Shown here one piece after another: positions 17,532-25,247 of a stretch of DNA of 49,580 nt. The DNA is from Marinomonas ushuaiensis DSM 15871. GTDB taxonomy: Bacteria > Pseudomonadota > Gammaproteobacteria > Pseudomonadales > Marinomonadaceae. The notes below the pieces were generated by a model. That model saw only the letters and a list, made by a program, of their open reading frames with translations, was not told the DNA's origin and did no database searches. The stretch lies in the NCBI RefSeq assembly GCF_000521805.1, contig NZ_JAMB01000018.1, positions 1 through 49,580 on the forward strand. The letters are read 5' to 3'. A program made the position numbers and the translations under genes. How positions within the stretch are numbered: the stretch's first letter is position 1; each line of letters starts with the position of its first letter.

Positions 17532-18320
17532 TTAATGACTAGGGTGTGAATAAAAAGGTACTTTTTTTGCCCACAATTTTAATGCTTGCCAGTAAATACC
17601 AAACGCCACTTGCATCGTCATCACCGGATAGCTAAAAATCACTCTGGCCATTGATGAAGATGTCATTGGTATACGTGCCAAAGATAACGTGGCGTCAAAC
17701 ACACGTTGTTCACCAAGCAGTTCTTTATTCTGCATATGAACCGCTAACTTCTTAGCTGGAATATTGCTATGCCATTCATAAAAATGATCCATTGGGTGAA
17801 ACGGCGACACATGCATTTCCTTATTAAATTTAATACGTTGCGTCTGCTGATTTGGATCACATTTCAAAACGTAGGCAATTTTCTCACCCCAAGGCGTATT
17901 CGTTACTTCAAGCAACATAGCTTGTAATTGCGCGTTTTCATCAAAGCAGTAATAGATGGTGATAGGATTAATAATAAAACCAAAATAACGACAGTTCGTT
18001 AGCATACGAACTGGGCCAGAAAGCGCTAAACCTAGGCGTTTATTTACTTCATCAAGAACCGCTGCTTTGATCGATATAGAAGCATCGCCAAAATAGTCTT
18101 TGCGAGAAAATCGCGCTAAAGACCAAAGCTTCTTTGACCACCAAGAACTTAACGTTAAGGCTGTGTCTAGTTCATCTAAGTCAAAATACATCATAAAAAT
18201 GCGATACTTAAACGAATGGGATCGAGGCGAAAAACGACGGTGTCGCACTGTACCTTGATAAATAGCACTGTGTTTCATTGCACCGTTTTCTGTCATCATG
18301 CCAGCGGATGGGCTCACCAT
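17532..18320 (-). CDS. DUF1365 family protein
   Basis: A protein of about 262 aa with the DUF1365 motifs [46 protein letters not shown] and [10 protein letters not shown]. The family almost always sits between an FAD oxidoreductase and a CFA-like methyltransferase, as here, and no activity is known for it. I place the start at 18320, overlapping the FAD gene's stop by 7 nt; in-frame ATGs at 18299, 18296 and 18278 are alternatives, and none has a strong ribosome-binding site, so translation is probably coupled to the upstream gene. The C-terminal part has an amphipathic or weakly hydrophobic segment ([20 protein letters not shown]) that may touch the membrane. Confidence 0.85.
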   Translation of the reverse strand: MVSPSAGMMTENGAMKHSAIYQGTVRHRRFSPRSHSFKYRIFMMYFDLDELDTALTLSSWWSKKLWSLARFSRKDYFGDASISIKAAVLDEVNKRLGLALSGPVRMLTNCRYFGFIINPITIYYCFDENAQLQAMLLEVTNTPWGEKIAYVLKCDPNQQTQRIKFNKEMHVSPFHPMDHFYEWHSNIPAKKLAVHMQNKELLGEQRVFDATLSLARIPMTSSSMARVIFSYPVMTMQVAFGIYWQALKLWAKKVPFYSHPSH

Positions 18321-19564
18321 GTCACACCCAATCCATTCGCCACTCGAACGCCGCTCCAACAACCATCTTCATGGAAACCATTGCGCCAATAGGCACCACA
18401 AAACCAAGTGTTATTCACACCATTGATTTCTGACCAACGATCTTGAGCCTTGATGCCTTCTAGCGTGAAAGTAGGATGCGCGTATTTAAAGCGACCAATA
18501 ATTTTATCTGGCGCAATCATGTCGGTCTGATTCAGCGTCACAACATAGGTTGTATCACTTGAAAAATGTTGCAGGATATTCATGTTGTAACTGAGAGTTG
18601 CGGGCTTATTTTGGTCTGCGCCAAGATGATAATTCCAACTCGACCAAGCTAATGTGGCCTTTGGCAGCAAACTCGTGTCTGTGTGTAAAACTACATCGTT
18701 GTTTCGATAGGGAAGAGCGGACAATATGTCTTTTTCGTCTTGGCTTGAATCAGCAAGCAATGATAATGCTTGGTCACTGTGGCAGGCAAAAACCACTTGA
18801 TCGAATATTTCTTCGGTGCCATCTTCTAATTGAATAACCACACTATCAGCCGAGCGTTGCACTTGTTTGATCTGAACACCTAAACGAATGTCGTCATTAA
18901 AGCTCGCAACTAAAGGCTGTAAATACGCAGAAGAACCTCCTTCGATAACTCGCCACTGTGGACGATCACTCACACTTAATAAACCATGATTCTTGAAAAA
19001 ACGAACAAAAAATACCAAGGGGAATTCCATCATTTCATCGAGCGTAGATGACCAGATAGCACTGCCCATTGGAATCAAATAATGACTCGCAAAGCGTTTC
19101 TCGTAACCTTTCTCTTTGAGGTATTCGCCTAATGTAACGCCTTCCCTTAACTCACCACCCTCTAAGTCTTGGATGGCTTCTTTATTAAAGCGAAGAATAT
19201 CCTTCAACATACCAAGGAAAGGGAAATTGAAAAGGTTACGACGTTGAGCAAACAAAGTATTTAGGTTGTTTCCACCATATTCCAATCCTGTACGCTGACA
19301 ACTCACACTAAAGCTCATTTCTGTCGCGCGAGAAGAAACACCAATCTCGTCCATCAGTCGAATAAAGTTAGGGTAGGTCCAGTCATTAAAGACAATAAAT
19401 CCGGTATCAATGGCTCTGGTACGGCCTTCTTCTTGCACTTCTACTGTTGCGGTATGACCACCAATACGCTGAGCTGATTCAAATACGGTAACCTCGTGTG
19501 TTCGCTGCAAAAGATATGCGCTGGTTAACCCTGAAATCCCTGATCCTATAATGGCTATTTTCAC
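18314..19564 (-). CDS. FAD-dependent oxidoreductase (amine-oxidase/desaturase-like)
   Basis: A 416-aa flavoprotein. The FAD-binding dinucleotide motif [15 protein letters not shown] is at residues 5-19, with the Glu of [11 protein letters not shown] at about 33. The C-terminal FAD segment is [19 protein letters not shown]. Also present is [15 protein letters not shown], common to the CFA-cluster subfamily of amine oxidase-like enzymes. It probably oxidises or desaturates an acyl chain on phospholipid, in keeping with the UfaD/UfaO steps known from alphaproteobacterial furan fatty-acid synthesis; which step it would do is inference. AAGGAGA precedes the ATG by about 11 nt. It follows the SDR gene by 19 nt and overlaps the DUF1365 gene. 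Confidence 0.86.
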   Translation of the reverse strand: MKIAIIGSGISGLTSAYLLQRTHEVTVFESAQRIGGHTATVEVQEEGRTRAIDTGFIVFNDWTYPNFIRLMDEIGVSSRATEMSFSVSCQRTGLEYGGNNLNTLFAQRRNLFNFPFLGMLKDILRFNKEAIQDLEGGELREGVTLGEYLKEKGYEKRFASHYLIPMGSAIWSSTLDEMMEFPLVFFVRFFKNHGLLSVSDRPQWRVIEGGSSAYLQPLVASFNDDIRLGVQIKQVQRSADSVVIQLEDGTEEIFDQVVFACHSDQALSLLADSSQDEKDILSALPYRNNDVVLHTDTSLLPKATLAWSSWNYHLGADQNKPATLSYNMNILQHFSSDTTYVVTLNQTDMIAPDKIIGRFKYAHPTFTLEGIKAQDRWSEINGVNNTWFCGAYWRNGFHEDGCWSGVRVANGLGVTW

Positions 19565-19583
19565 TTACTTTCTCCTTGACTGT

Positions 19584-20348
19584 CTATTTTTGATTGTCGG
19601 TTTTCGGTGCCAGCATAGACAACCATAATTTAGGAAAATGACGTCCAATCCAAAGCATGGCAGACAGCCGTTTCGGAAAAGCGAATTCGTATGGTCGAGA
19701 TTCCAATGCGGTATGCATACGTTTTGCAGCGTCATCTGCAGACATTAGAAAAGGCATAGAGAAGGTATTTTTTTGCGTGAGAGGCGTATCGACAAAACCT
19801 GGCAGCAAACAAGTAACATCAATATTAAATTGTTTTAGGTCCATTCTAAGAGAGGATAAGAAATATCGCGTTGCTGCCTTACTGGCTCCATAGGCTTCCG
19901 CTTGAGTGAAGGCTGCTTGCACCGCTTGAGAACTCACACCAACAAGATGAGGGCGAGACGCTTTTTTTAGTAATGGCAAACAAACATCGACACTATTTAC
20001 CATGCCAAAAAAGTTAACTGACATAACTCGATCCATCATTTTCCAATCAGGATTTTCATCGGTCATATCTAAATATTCACACGTTCCTGCATTTAAAACA
20101 GCGCAGTCTAGATGTGAGGTTAAGGCACTAAGCGTCTCTTTCATTGCATCTATCTGGTTGCCAGCAGATACATCAAAAGGGACAAAGGTCAAATGTTCAT
20201 AGGCGTCAAGAAGTGGTGCAAGTTCACCTTGTGTTCTTGCACTTGCCAATACTTTCCAACCACCATCTAAATAACGCTTAGTCAGTGAAAGGCCAATGCC
20301 AGAGCTGGCACCCGTTATCCAAACAACTCGCTGATTCGCATCCTTCAT
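19584..20348 (-). CDS. Short-chain dehydrogenase/reductase
   Basis: A 254-aa classical SDR. The cofactor loop ITGASSGIGLS is at residues 10-20, NAGTCEY near 90 (the NAG motif), a Ser in VGVSSQAVQA near 140, and YGASKAATRY near 157 (catalytic Tyr and Lys). The C-terminal third is divergent, as in lipid-related SDRs. It is second in the leftward operon, 15 nt after the NTF2-like gene and 19 nt before the FAD oxidoreductase. Substrate unknown; an oxidised or peroxidised acyl chain is a reasonable guess from context. Confidence 0.85.
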   Translation of the reverse strand: MKDANQRVVWITGASSGIGLSLTKRYLDGGWKVLASARTQGELAPLLDAYEHLTFVPFDVSAGNQIDAMKETLSALTSHLDCAVLNAGTCEYLDMTDENPDWKMMDRVMSVNFFGMVNSVDVCLPLLKKASRPHLVGVSSQAVQAAFTQAEAYGASKAATRYFLSSLRMDLKQFNIDVTCLLPGFVDTPLTQKNTFSMPFLMSADDAAKRMHTALESRPYEFAFPKRLSAMLWIGRHFPKLWLSMLAPKTDNQK

Positions 20349-20363
20349 TAGGCTATCCTTAGG

Positions 20364-20816
20364 TTAAACCGCTAAACGTTTTTTTAATTTTCTCACCACA
20401 GACCCCAACAAAGGCACATGCTCATAAATAAGCTGACCTAAGTCGTAAACATCTTCGTGAAAATAGATGCGTCCATTGAATTGCACCTGACTGACACCAC
20501 GTACTGTAATGGTTTCTTTACCAAGCTTAGGATGCTTAAAGTGCATATTCCATTTTATGTAAGCGGTATCTTCTGAAACCACTTGGTCTAAGTATTCAAA
20601 ACGACCACTTTGTACATTCACACTCATATCTGAAAGATAAGCATGAAGAGATTCCGCACCACGTAATTCATGCACAGGATCTTTGAACACAACATTTTCT
20701 GTGTATATTTCAGAGATTTTATCTAACTGCGGATGCTTAACATCATGATAAAATGCTTTGAAACGCTCAATTAACAAATAATTAGCATCCATTTTAGAAT
20801 CCGCCATACGCTTCAC
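20364..20816 (-). CDS. NTF2/SnoaL-like protein, first gene of the leftward operon
   Basis: A 150-aa protein with the small cone-shaped NTF2/SnoaL fold pattern: LLIERFKAFYHDVKHPQLDK, then IYTENVVFKDPVHELRG, HAYLSDM and a C-terminal VRGVSQVQFNGRIYFHEDVYDL. Such proteins bind or act on small hydrophobic molecules. The listed start is GTG at 20816 with AAGGT 3-4 nt upstream; ATG at 20807 is at better spacing and may be the true start. It is preceded at 20858-20887 by a promoter matching that of the divergent ECF sigma gene. This gene is usual at the head of ChrR-sigma-linked lipid operons; its precise function is not known. Confidence 0.82.
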   Translation of the reverse strand: MKRMADSKMDANYLLIERFKAFYHDVKHPQLDKISEIYTENVVFKDPVHELRGAESLHAYLSDMSVNVQSGRFEYLDQVVSEDTAYIKWNMHFKHPKLGKETITVRGVSQVQFNGRIYFHEDVYDLGQLIYEHVPLLGSVVRKLKKRLAV

Positions 20817-20857
20817 TTACCTTAAAATAGGAAATCAATCCATTTTGATTTATCCTG

Positions 20858-20887
20858 CTTAAACGTTCGGATTTGTGTATCGGATCA
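20858..20887 (-). promoter_or_regulatory. ECF (ChrR-type) sigma promoter for the leftward operon
   Basis: On the minus strand, TGATCC (20887-20882) is followed by exactly 18 nt and then TTTAAG (20863-20858), with CG directly before the -10. The divergent promoter at 21016-21045 has the same -35 and the same 18-nt spacing. TGATCC as -35 is the known signature of the RpoE-ChrR regulon of Rhodobacter sphaeroides. The predicted start point is about 35 nt ahead of the NTF2-like gene. Confidence 0.72.
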
Positions 20888-21015
20888 CATTTATTATGTG
20901 GTAATTATCTCCACTAAAAAATCATTACCCTAACGTACTGCCATTTACGTACTGGCTCTATTATCTCGCTGTATTTTTTCCATTCTCTTTTTTTATTTAG
21001 GTAAATAGAAAAAAG

Positions 21016-21045
21016 TGATCCACACTTATCTTTCATGCGTAAATG
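21016..21045 (+). promoter_or_regulatory. Autoregulatory ECF sigma promoter
   Basis: TGATCC (21016-21021), 18 nt, then TAAATG (21040-21045), preceded by GCG. It is positioned to start transcription about 45 nt before the sigma-factor ATG and would give positive autoregulation of the sigma/anti-sigma pair. Confidence 0.75.
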
Positions 21046-21099
21046 AATTAAACGCAAACAAAGCGTGATAACAGCCTTCCTTTCTTTACGGAGTTACAA

Positions 21100-21675
21100 A
21101 TGGAGCGCGCAACACAATTACAATCTGACGAGCAGCGCATAGATGATATGTTTGCGATTGCTGAGCATAGGGACCAAGCCGCTTTAGCTCGCTTGTTTGA
21201 TCACTATGTTCCGAAGGTAAGAGCGTTTTGCCTCGCCAAGCAACCGGGTGCCAATTTGATGGCCGATGATATTGCTCAGGAAGTGATGATCCGAATATGG
21301 AATAAGGCTCACACATACAAACAAGAGTCGGCTTCTCTCAATACATGGGTTTTTACCCTAGCAAGAAATGCACGTATTGATTATCTGCGTAAGAATAGCC
21401 GTCATCAGTCCAACATTGATCCTGAATATCTTTGGCAAAATGTGGTCGATGAAAATGCCGATCCATTTAAAGACGCACAGCAGAAAAAAGACCAAGAACG
21501 CATCCAACAAGGTTTAGATAAATTACCGGCTGACCAAAAGCAGGTGTTGGCAAAGGTCTATTTAGAAGGCAAAACACACAAGGAAGCAGCGGAAGAGCTA
21601 TCTCTTCCCCTAGGCACCATTAAGTCTAGAGTCCGTCTTGCTTTGCACAAACTCACTATTTACGTTAAGAGGTAG
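21100..21675 (+). CDS. ECF sigma factor, RpoE/ChrR group
   Basis: A 191-aa extracytoplasmic-function sigma factor. Region 2 (about 25-95) includes LARLFDHYVPKVRAFCLAKQ, DDIAQEVMIRIWNKA and NTWVFTLARNARIDYLRK. Region 4 (about 133-188) includes LDKLPADQKQVLAKVYLEGK and SLPLGTIKSRVRLALHKL. Region 2.2/2.3 and the downstream gene place it in the group controlled by ChrR-type zinc anti-sigma factors, which in Rhodobacter respond to singlet oxygen and in other bacteria to organic peroxides. TACGGAG precedes the ATG. Six nucleotides separate it from the anti-sigma gene. It has its own matching promoter, and a second copy of that promoter drives the divergent lipid-modification operon, so it is almost certainly that operon's activator. 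Confidence 0.92.
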   Translation: MERATQLQSDEQRIDDMFAIAEHRDQAALARLFDHYVPKVRAFCLAKQPGANLMADDIAQEVMIRIWNKAHTYKQESASLNTWVFTLARNARIDYLRKNSRHQSNIDPEYLWQNVVDENADPFKDAQQKKDQERIQQGLDKLPADQKQVLAKVYLEGKTHKEAAEELSLPLGTIKSRVRLALHKLTIYVKR

Positions 21676-21681
21676 TATTCG

Positions 21682-22377
21682 ATGACTAACTACCATCCAT
21701 CGATTGAAATGTTAACTGATTACGCCGCTGGCTCATTACCTTTGGCTCATTCCCTGTGCGTGTCTACACATTTAGAACATTGCCATGAATGCCAGCAGCA
21801 GATTAGAAAACTTGAGATGCTCGGTTCGCATCTGTTTGATCAGACGCCAGTAGAAGAACGTCAGTTAAGCAGTTTGAAGGACAGCTTTTTCGATACACTG
21901 ATGAAACAGCCGAAAGTAGAAACTCACGTTAAACAATCACATATAGAAAAAAACACACCGCACTGGGATGAATACAAAATCCCTAGCAGTTTACGTCAAT
22001 TTATTACCAAAAGTTATGACGATCTGACTTGGATGCGTTTATCGCCTTCTTTTAAAATCGCCACACTTTATAATGAAGATGGCGGCGCTCAGATTGCGCT
22101 GACTCGAGTAAAAGCAGGCGCACATATGCCAACGCACACTCATACTGGCGATGAAATAACATTGGTATTGGAAGGTGCGTTTTCCGATGAAAGTGGAGTT
22201 TATCGCCAAGGCGATTTTATCAATCGTGATGCGAGCCATAAACATAAACCTATCGTCACCAAAGACGCAGAATGCATTTGCTTAACCGTCTTAGATGCAC
22301 CGATTGAATTTACAGGTTGGTTTACTAGATTATTGAATCCCATTATTCGCCGTTATCACCCGCATTCTCATGCATAG
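21682..22377 (+). CDS. chrR: ChrR-type zinc anti-sigma factor with cupin domain
   Basis: A 231-aa cytoplasmic anti-sigma factor. The N-terminal zinc anti-sigma domain (about 1-75) has His5 in NYHPS and the HLEHCHECQQ Hx3Cx2C site. The C-terminal cupin (about 110-210) has HTHTGDE and SHKHKP, matching the His/His/Glu/His metal site of R. sphaeroides ChrR that senses singlet oxygen. GALE-like LVLEGAFSDE and YRQGDFINRD are typical cupin strands. Under stress ChrR is degraded and frees the sigma factor. It is cotranscribed with the sigma gene, 6 nt apart. All metal ligands known for the family appear to be present, so the sensor should be functional. Confidence 0.92.
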   Translation: MTNYHPSIEMLTDYAAGSLPLAHSLCVSTHLEHCHECQQQIRKLEMLGSHLFDQTPVEERQLSSLKDSFFDTLMKQPKVETHVKQSHIEKNTPHWDEYKIPSSLRQFITKSYDDLTWMRLSPSFKIATLYNEDGGAQIALTRVKAGAHMPTHTHTGDEITLVLEGAFSDESGVYRQGDFINRDASHKHKPIVTKDAECICLTVLDAPIEFTGWFTRLLNPIIRRYHPHSHA

Positions 22378-22479
22378 GAAAGAGGCAGTGGATACTTTGT
22401 TCATGAATAGTCGTAAGCGAATATGGACGCACGATTCCAGACGTTAGCCAATAACAAGCAAAGTTTATGAAATTCTGGT

Positions 22480-22512
22480 ATAGTCCTTGTTCAATTAAAT
22501 AACAAGGACTAT
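22480..22512 (+). promoter_or_regulatory. Perfect 12-bp inverted repeat over the promoter/RBS of a small gene
   Basis: ATAGTCCTTGTT (22480-22491), a 9-nt spacer, then AACAAGGACTAT (22501-22512), ending 5 nt before the ATG at 22518. The right arm contains the AAGGA ribosome-binding site. The left arm overlaps TATAGT (22479-22484), a plausible -10. It is either an operator across the core promoter or, if transcription starts upstream, a hairpin that hides the ribosome-binding site. Confidence 0.7.
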
Positions 22513-22517
22513 TTATC

Positions 22518-22703
22518 ATGGCAACTAAGAAGAAACAGCCAGCTGCTTCGGAAACGTCGGAATCCATTGAAAAGCAGATGCAAGAGTTTCTTGCTCGCGG
22601 TGGACAGATAGATAAAATTGATTCAGGAGTTAGTGGACAATCTCAACTAACAGGATCTCGTCATATTTCTTTAGGTAATAGCAAAACAAAAGCACAAGCT
22701 TAA
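22518..22703 (+). CDS. Small basic/polar protein with FLARGGQI motif
   Basis: A 61-aa protein: a Lys/Ala/Ser-rich N-terminus, then SIEKQMQEFLARGGQIDKID and GVSGQ. The FLxxGGxI segment recalls the C-terminal part of SutA, the RNA-polymerase-binding regulator of Pseudomonas, but the acidic N-terminal region of SutA is absent, so I do not assign that function. A clear AAGGA lies 9 nt before the ATG inside a perfect inverted repeat, which argues that this is a genuine, tightly regulated gene. It has no membrane segment or signal peptide. Small proteins with this motif seem common in marine gammaproteobacteria (recollection, unchecked). Confidence 0.7.
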   Translation: MATKKKQPAASETSESIEKQMQEFLARGGQIDKIDSGVSGQSQLTGSRHISLGNSKTKAQA

Positions 22704-22756
22704 TACGATACAACTTATGTTGTAAGCTTTACGCATAATGCTATGACTCTTTGTAC

Positions 22757-22803
22757 GCCAACCCTATGTTTATGTGTTTTTACTAAAACGAAGCTAGGTT
22801 GGC
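22757..22803. repeat. Imperfect inverted repeat between two small genes
   Basis: GCCAACCCTA (22757-22766) faces TAGGTTGGC (22795-22803) across about 28 nt; one extra C interrupts the left arm. A smaller perfect repeat, TACAAC-TTAT-GTTGTA, lies just before it at about 22708-22723. Neither has a proper T-run. They could weakly terminate the small gene upstream. Confidence 0.35.
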
Positions 22804-22880
22804 AAAGCAAACTTACTCTACAGCGCTTACCTTGTTAAAAGAGAAAGGCGAAAAATAGAGTTAACTAAACAGGTACATTA

Positions 22881-23081
22881 ATGCTTTCTGATTCTGATCG
22901 TGCATTTTTCCTTCCCAAATGGCGCCGAGTTGCCGTTACCCTATTTTGCATCGCTTGGTCTATTCTTGAATGGGTATCTAATGAACCTATTTGGGCAGTT
23001 ATTGCAGCAGGCATTACAGTGTATTGTTTTTGGCATTTTTTCTATAAGTTCGACGAAAACGAAGACTCCTCTGTCGATTAA
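22881..23081 (+). CDS. Small membrane protein (DUF3329-like)
   Basis: A 66-aa protein with two closely spaced hydrophobic helices, VAVTLFCIAWSILEWVS and IWAVIAAGITVYCFWHFFY, and an acidic C-terminus (DENEDSSVD). The opening FFLPKWRRVAVT and the WxxxxW pattern resemble small proteins annotated as DUF3329, of unknown role. The arrangement predicts a helical hairpin in the inner membrane. AGGTACATTA before the ATG gives a modest ribosome-binding site. It lies about 150 bases ahead of olsF; cotranscription is possible but unproven. Confidence 0.65.
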   Translation: MLSDSDRAFFLPKWRRVAVTLFCIAWSILEWVSNEPIWAVIAAGITVYCFWHFFYKFDENEDSSVD

Positions 23082-23234
23082 GCCTCACTCTTCTCGTTCT
23101 AATCATCAAACTTTCACTATTTATGACGCCATATCAGGTCATATTTTCGCCATAGAAATGTCACGACACTGTCACATGTTCACTCTACTCTCACTAATAA
23201 GATAACTAAAAACTTATAAGAGCGGAGCGCCACT

Positions 23235-24959
23235 GTGATACAAGTCGAGCAAATGATTGCCAATAAATCACCTCAATTTTTCGACAAAAGCCCACTAATA
23301 ACACGCCCTACGTTAAGCTTACTAAAACGCTTATTCCACGAAAGTGAAGTAAACCAATTCCTGGAAACCAACAACGGCTGTGTCGGCTTCGAATTTATTG
23401 ATCGTGTGCTGGATCATTTCAACTTTAGCTATCAAGTGAGCCAGGTGGATAGGCGCAACATTCCCGCCAACGGCCGTACGATGATCATAGCAAATCACCC
23501 TCTCGGTGCTCTAGATGGTTTAGCATTACTTCGTCTCATTGGCGAAATCCGACCTGATGTAAAAATTGTTGCCAATGATTTACTGATGGGCTTTGATGGG
23601 CTCAAGAATCTTGTCCTTCCGGTTGATAATCTAGGCGGTAAAACGGGACGACAACAGCTCAAAGCCATTATGAGCTGCTTACACAATGAAGAAGCAGTAA
23701 TTATTTTTCCTGCAGGAGAAGTGTCTAGAATGTCGCCCAGTGGCGTCAAAGATCAGCAATGGAATCAGAATTATTTAAAAATAGCGCAAAAGACAAATAG
23801 TCCATTGTTACCTGTGCATATTGGTGGCCGCAACTCGATGTTGTTTTATACCAGCTCTCTTTTATACCGACCTCTTTCAACGATACAGCTTGCTAATGAA
23901 ATGTTTCGCCAGAAGAACCGAAAAATTCCCATGCAAGTCGGACAAGCCATTCCTATCCAAGAATTAGCAAAACTACCATTGAGTGATAAAGAGAAAAATA
24001 AACTGGTAAAACGTCATCTATATCGCATTGCAAAAGGTAAAAAACCGCTCTTAAAAACAGAGAAAACCGTTGAACACCCGCAAAACAGACAATTAATTAA
24101 AAACGAGCTCAAGCAAGCTCAGCACCTTGGCAGCACAAAAGACAACAAACAGATTTATCTATTTGACTACGACCCAACCTCCATCACCATAAAAGAGATT
24201 GGCCGCTTACGTGAAATTGCCTTTCGTAAAGTAGGCGAAGGAACTGGTGAGCGTTCTGATTTGGATAAATTTGACCAACATTACCGCCATTTAATTTTGT
24301 GGGATGAAGACGAATTAGAAATTGTTGGCGCGTATCGTATCGGTGAAGTCGCTCGCTATATGAAGGAAGACACACCAAACAAAATTTACAGCGCTGAACT
24401 GTTTCAATACTCCTGTGACATGGAGCCATATTTCGAACAAGGCATTGAGTTGGGTCGCAGTTTTATTCAACCTAAATATTGGGGAAAACGCAGCTTAGAT
24501 TATTTATGGTATGGCATTGGTGCTTACTTAGATCGCCACCCAGAAATACGCTATATGTTTGGCCCAGTTAGTCTTAGTAACAGTTACCCTCAAGTAGCAA
24601 AAGACTTTATTGTGTCTTTCTACAAGTTGTATTTTTCAGACGCTGAACATCTTGCTAGTTCCTTCACTCCATATCAAGTGAATCCAGAACATACCAAGAT
24701 CATTTCAGATCTTTTCTGCGGTAATAATTACGACGAAGATTTTAAAGTATTGAAAGAGCAATTGAGCCACTTTGGCGCAAGCGTTCCAACATTATTTAAA
24801 CAATACAGTGAGCTATGTGAACCTGGTGGCGTCCGTTTTTTAGACTTTGGTGTCGATGCTGACTTTGGCTATTGCGTAGATGGATTAGTTCTTGTCGATT
24901 TGGAAACCATTAAAGAAGCAAAAAATAAGCGCTACCGAGGAAACAACCTACTAAGTTAA
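23235..24959 (+). CDS. olsF: Bifunctional ornithine lipid synthase (O-acyltransferase + N-acyltransferase)
   Basis: A 574-aa fusion. The N-terminal half (about 60-270) is a glycerolipid-type acyltransferase with NHPLGALDG (NHx4D, near residue 87), DNLGGKTGRQ and FPAGEVSRMSP (near 157). The C-terminal half (about 300-560) is an OlsB/GNAT-like acyl-ACP:ornithine N-acyltransferase, with LREIAFRKVGEGTGERSDLD, GAYRIGE, ELGRSFIQPKYWGKRSLDYL and FGPVSLSNSYP. Domain order and length match OlsF, first described in Serratia, which makes ornithine lipids alone. These phosphorus-free lipids replace phospholipids under phosphate limitation. The start is GTG with GAGCGGAG upstream; ATG at 23253 is an alternative. 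A large inverted repeat follows. Confidence 0.87.
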   Translation: MIQVEQMIANKSPQFFDKSPLITRPTLSLLKRLFHESEVNQFLETNNGCVGFEFIDRVLDHFNFSYQVSQVDRRNIPANGRTMIIANHPLGALDGLALLRLIGEIRPDVKIVANDLLMGFDGLKNLVLPVDNLGGKTGRQQLKAIMSCLHNEEAVIIFPAGEVSRMSPSGVKDQQWNQNYLKIAQKTNSPLLPVHIGGRNSMLFYTSSLLYRPLSTIQLANEMFRQKNRKIPMQVGQAIPIQELAKLPLSDKEKNKLVKRHLYRIAKGKKPLLKTEKTVEHPQNRQLIKNELKQAQHLGSTKDNKQIYLFDYDPTSITIKEIGRLREIAFRKVGEGTGERSDLDKFDQHYRHLILWDEDELEIVGAYRIGEVARYMKEDTPNKIYSAELFQYSCDMEPYFEQGIELGRSFIQPKYWGKRSLDYLWYGIGAYLDRHPEIRYMFGPVSLSNSYPQVAKDFIVSFYKLYFSDAEHLASSFTPYQVNPEHTKIISDLFCGNNYDEDFKVLKEQLSHFGASVPTLFKQYSELCEPGGVRFLDFGVDADFGYCVDGLVLVDLETIKEAKNKRYRGNNLLS

Positions 24960-24999
24960 TTGCAGCCAGTATTGTTAAATAGTGCCCACAACGTTCTAC

Positions 25000-25045
25000 G
25001 GCGGCTCTCATCAATCATTCCGTTATCGTATTAATGAGAGCCGCC
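25000..25045. repeat. Strong GC-rich inverted repeat after olsF
   Basis: GGCGGCTCTCAT (25000-25011) is exactly complementary to ATGAGAGCCGCC (25034-25045), and pairing nearly continues inward (CAAT/ATTA with one mismatch). No proper T-run follows at once; a TTTT lies about 10 nt later. It is a likely transcription end for olsF or a processed-RNA hairpin, or a REP-like element. The interval 24960-25247 holds only this and the betB promoter. Confidence 0.6.
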
Positions 25046-25143
25046 AGCCTTGATCTTTTGGCCGTAAACCATTTCCGTCTTCCTCTTTTCTTAACACCTT
25101 ACTTCCAAGTCCCCCTGACATTACTAGCCAAAAATGTGTACAA

Positions 25144-25174
25144 TTGACGCTTTATTAAACGCTCGTTTAATAAA
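25144..25174 (+). promoter_or_regulatory. betBA promoter with TetR-type (BetI-like) palindromic operator
   Basis: TTTATTAAACG (25151-25161), 2 nt, CGTTTAATAAA (25164-25174) is a perfect palindrome with 11-bp arms. TTGACG (25144-25149) stands as -35, and a TTAATA-like -10 falls in the right arm after a 16-17 nt spacer, so a bound repressor would block RNA polymerase. BetI is the TetR-family choline-responsive repressor of bet genes and binds AT-rich dyads of this size. No betI gene is in the window. Confidence 0.72.
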
Positions 25175-25247
25175 AAACCAAGTAATTGATACATGTCGAT
25201 TGTTCAACAAAGAGCATCGTAAAACAAACGAATTAAAGAGGTTTACC

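Noticed and set aside
25134..25247. Upstream extension of betB to an ATG at 25134
   Set aside because: The extra 38 residues do not resemble BetB, and the codons run through the palindromic operator and promoter; the ATG at 25248 has a ribosome-binding site and a family-like N-terminus.
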